A stretch of 64,000 nucleotides of DNA from Callaeas wilsoni. Lineage: Eukaryota; Chordata; Aves; Passeriformes; Callaeidae. The first letter of the stretch is position 1, and every line of letters starts with the position of its first letter. This document shows, one piece after another, positions 63,963 through 64,000 of this stretch. The stretch spans positions 310,001 to 374,000 of the forward strand of contig VWPU01010357.1 in NCBI GenBank assembly GCA_013398955.1. The letters run 5' to 3'. The position numbers and the translations under genes are program-made. The notes beneath the pieces are model-generated. The model was given only the letters and a program-made list of their open reading frames with translations. It searched no databases and was not told where the DNA came from.

Positions 63963-64000
63963 AGGAAGGAAGGAAGGAAGGAAGGAAGGAAGGAAGGAAG
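63963..64000. repeat. (GAAG)n microsatellite, cut by window edge
   Basis: After AAAAAAAGAG the sequence is a pure GGAA/GAAG array of about nine units reaching the last base, so its full length is unknown. It is a pure purine strand. Confidence 0.95.

Noticed and set aside
1..64000. CRISPR arrays, operons, rRNA or intact tRNA genes
   Set aside because: None seen; the sequence is vertebrate nuclear DNA and the only arrays are microsatellites.

Overview
This window is vertebrate nuclear DNA, almost certainly from a bird. The base composition is AT-rich. I find no operon, no compact ORF of recognisable family and no convincing multi-exon gene. Several interspersed elements carry the 3' region of avian CR1 LINEs, with the typical ATTCTATG-like tail and a stretch matching 'AACCCAAACCA', read on either strand. 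CR1 3' ends of this kind are a hallmark of bird (and crocodilian) genomes. Two LTR-like blocks also look like avian endogenous retrovirus LTRs. I cannot name a species.

Layout. 0-2 kb: AT-rich sequence and two degenerate minus-strand CR1 copies. 2-8.4 kb: unique AT-rich intergenic sequence with small hairpins. 8.4-8.9 kb: a decayed LINE reverse transcriptase on the plus strand. 9-14.6 kb: intergenic sequence with a TA microsatellite. 14.6-15.0 kb: a plus-strand CR1 3' end. 15-24 kb: intergenic sequence, with a GC-rich patch near 18.2-18.6 kb followed by a G-depleted A/C tract. 24.4-24.7 kb: a minus-strand LINE endonuclease fossil. 24.96-25.85 kb: a GC-rich block that includes a probable solo LTR. 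26-54 kb: long, mostly unique AT-rich DNA with a second A/C tract (27.7 kb), one clear and one doubtful CR1 relic (30.8 and 33.1 kb), small tandem duplications and a perfect 12-bp hairpin at 37.0 kb. 54.4-55.8 kb: composite LTR-like sequence with a duplicated TATA module. 56-64 kb: intergenic sequence ending in a GAAG repeat that runs off the window.

No gene can be supported. All open frames are short (135 codons or fewer once the frames antisense to CR1 and GC-rich repeats are removed), lack recognisable domains, and occur about as often as expected in AT-rich non-coding DNA. The window is best read as a gene desert or a very large intron. What function it has probably lies in unmarked regulatory elements, which cannot be identified from one sequence without cross-species alignment. 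The most informative observations are the two LINE protein fossils, recognisable only by translation across frameshifts and stops, the LTR structures, and a few perfect inverted repeats.
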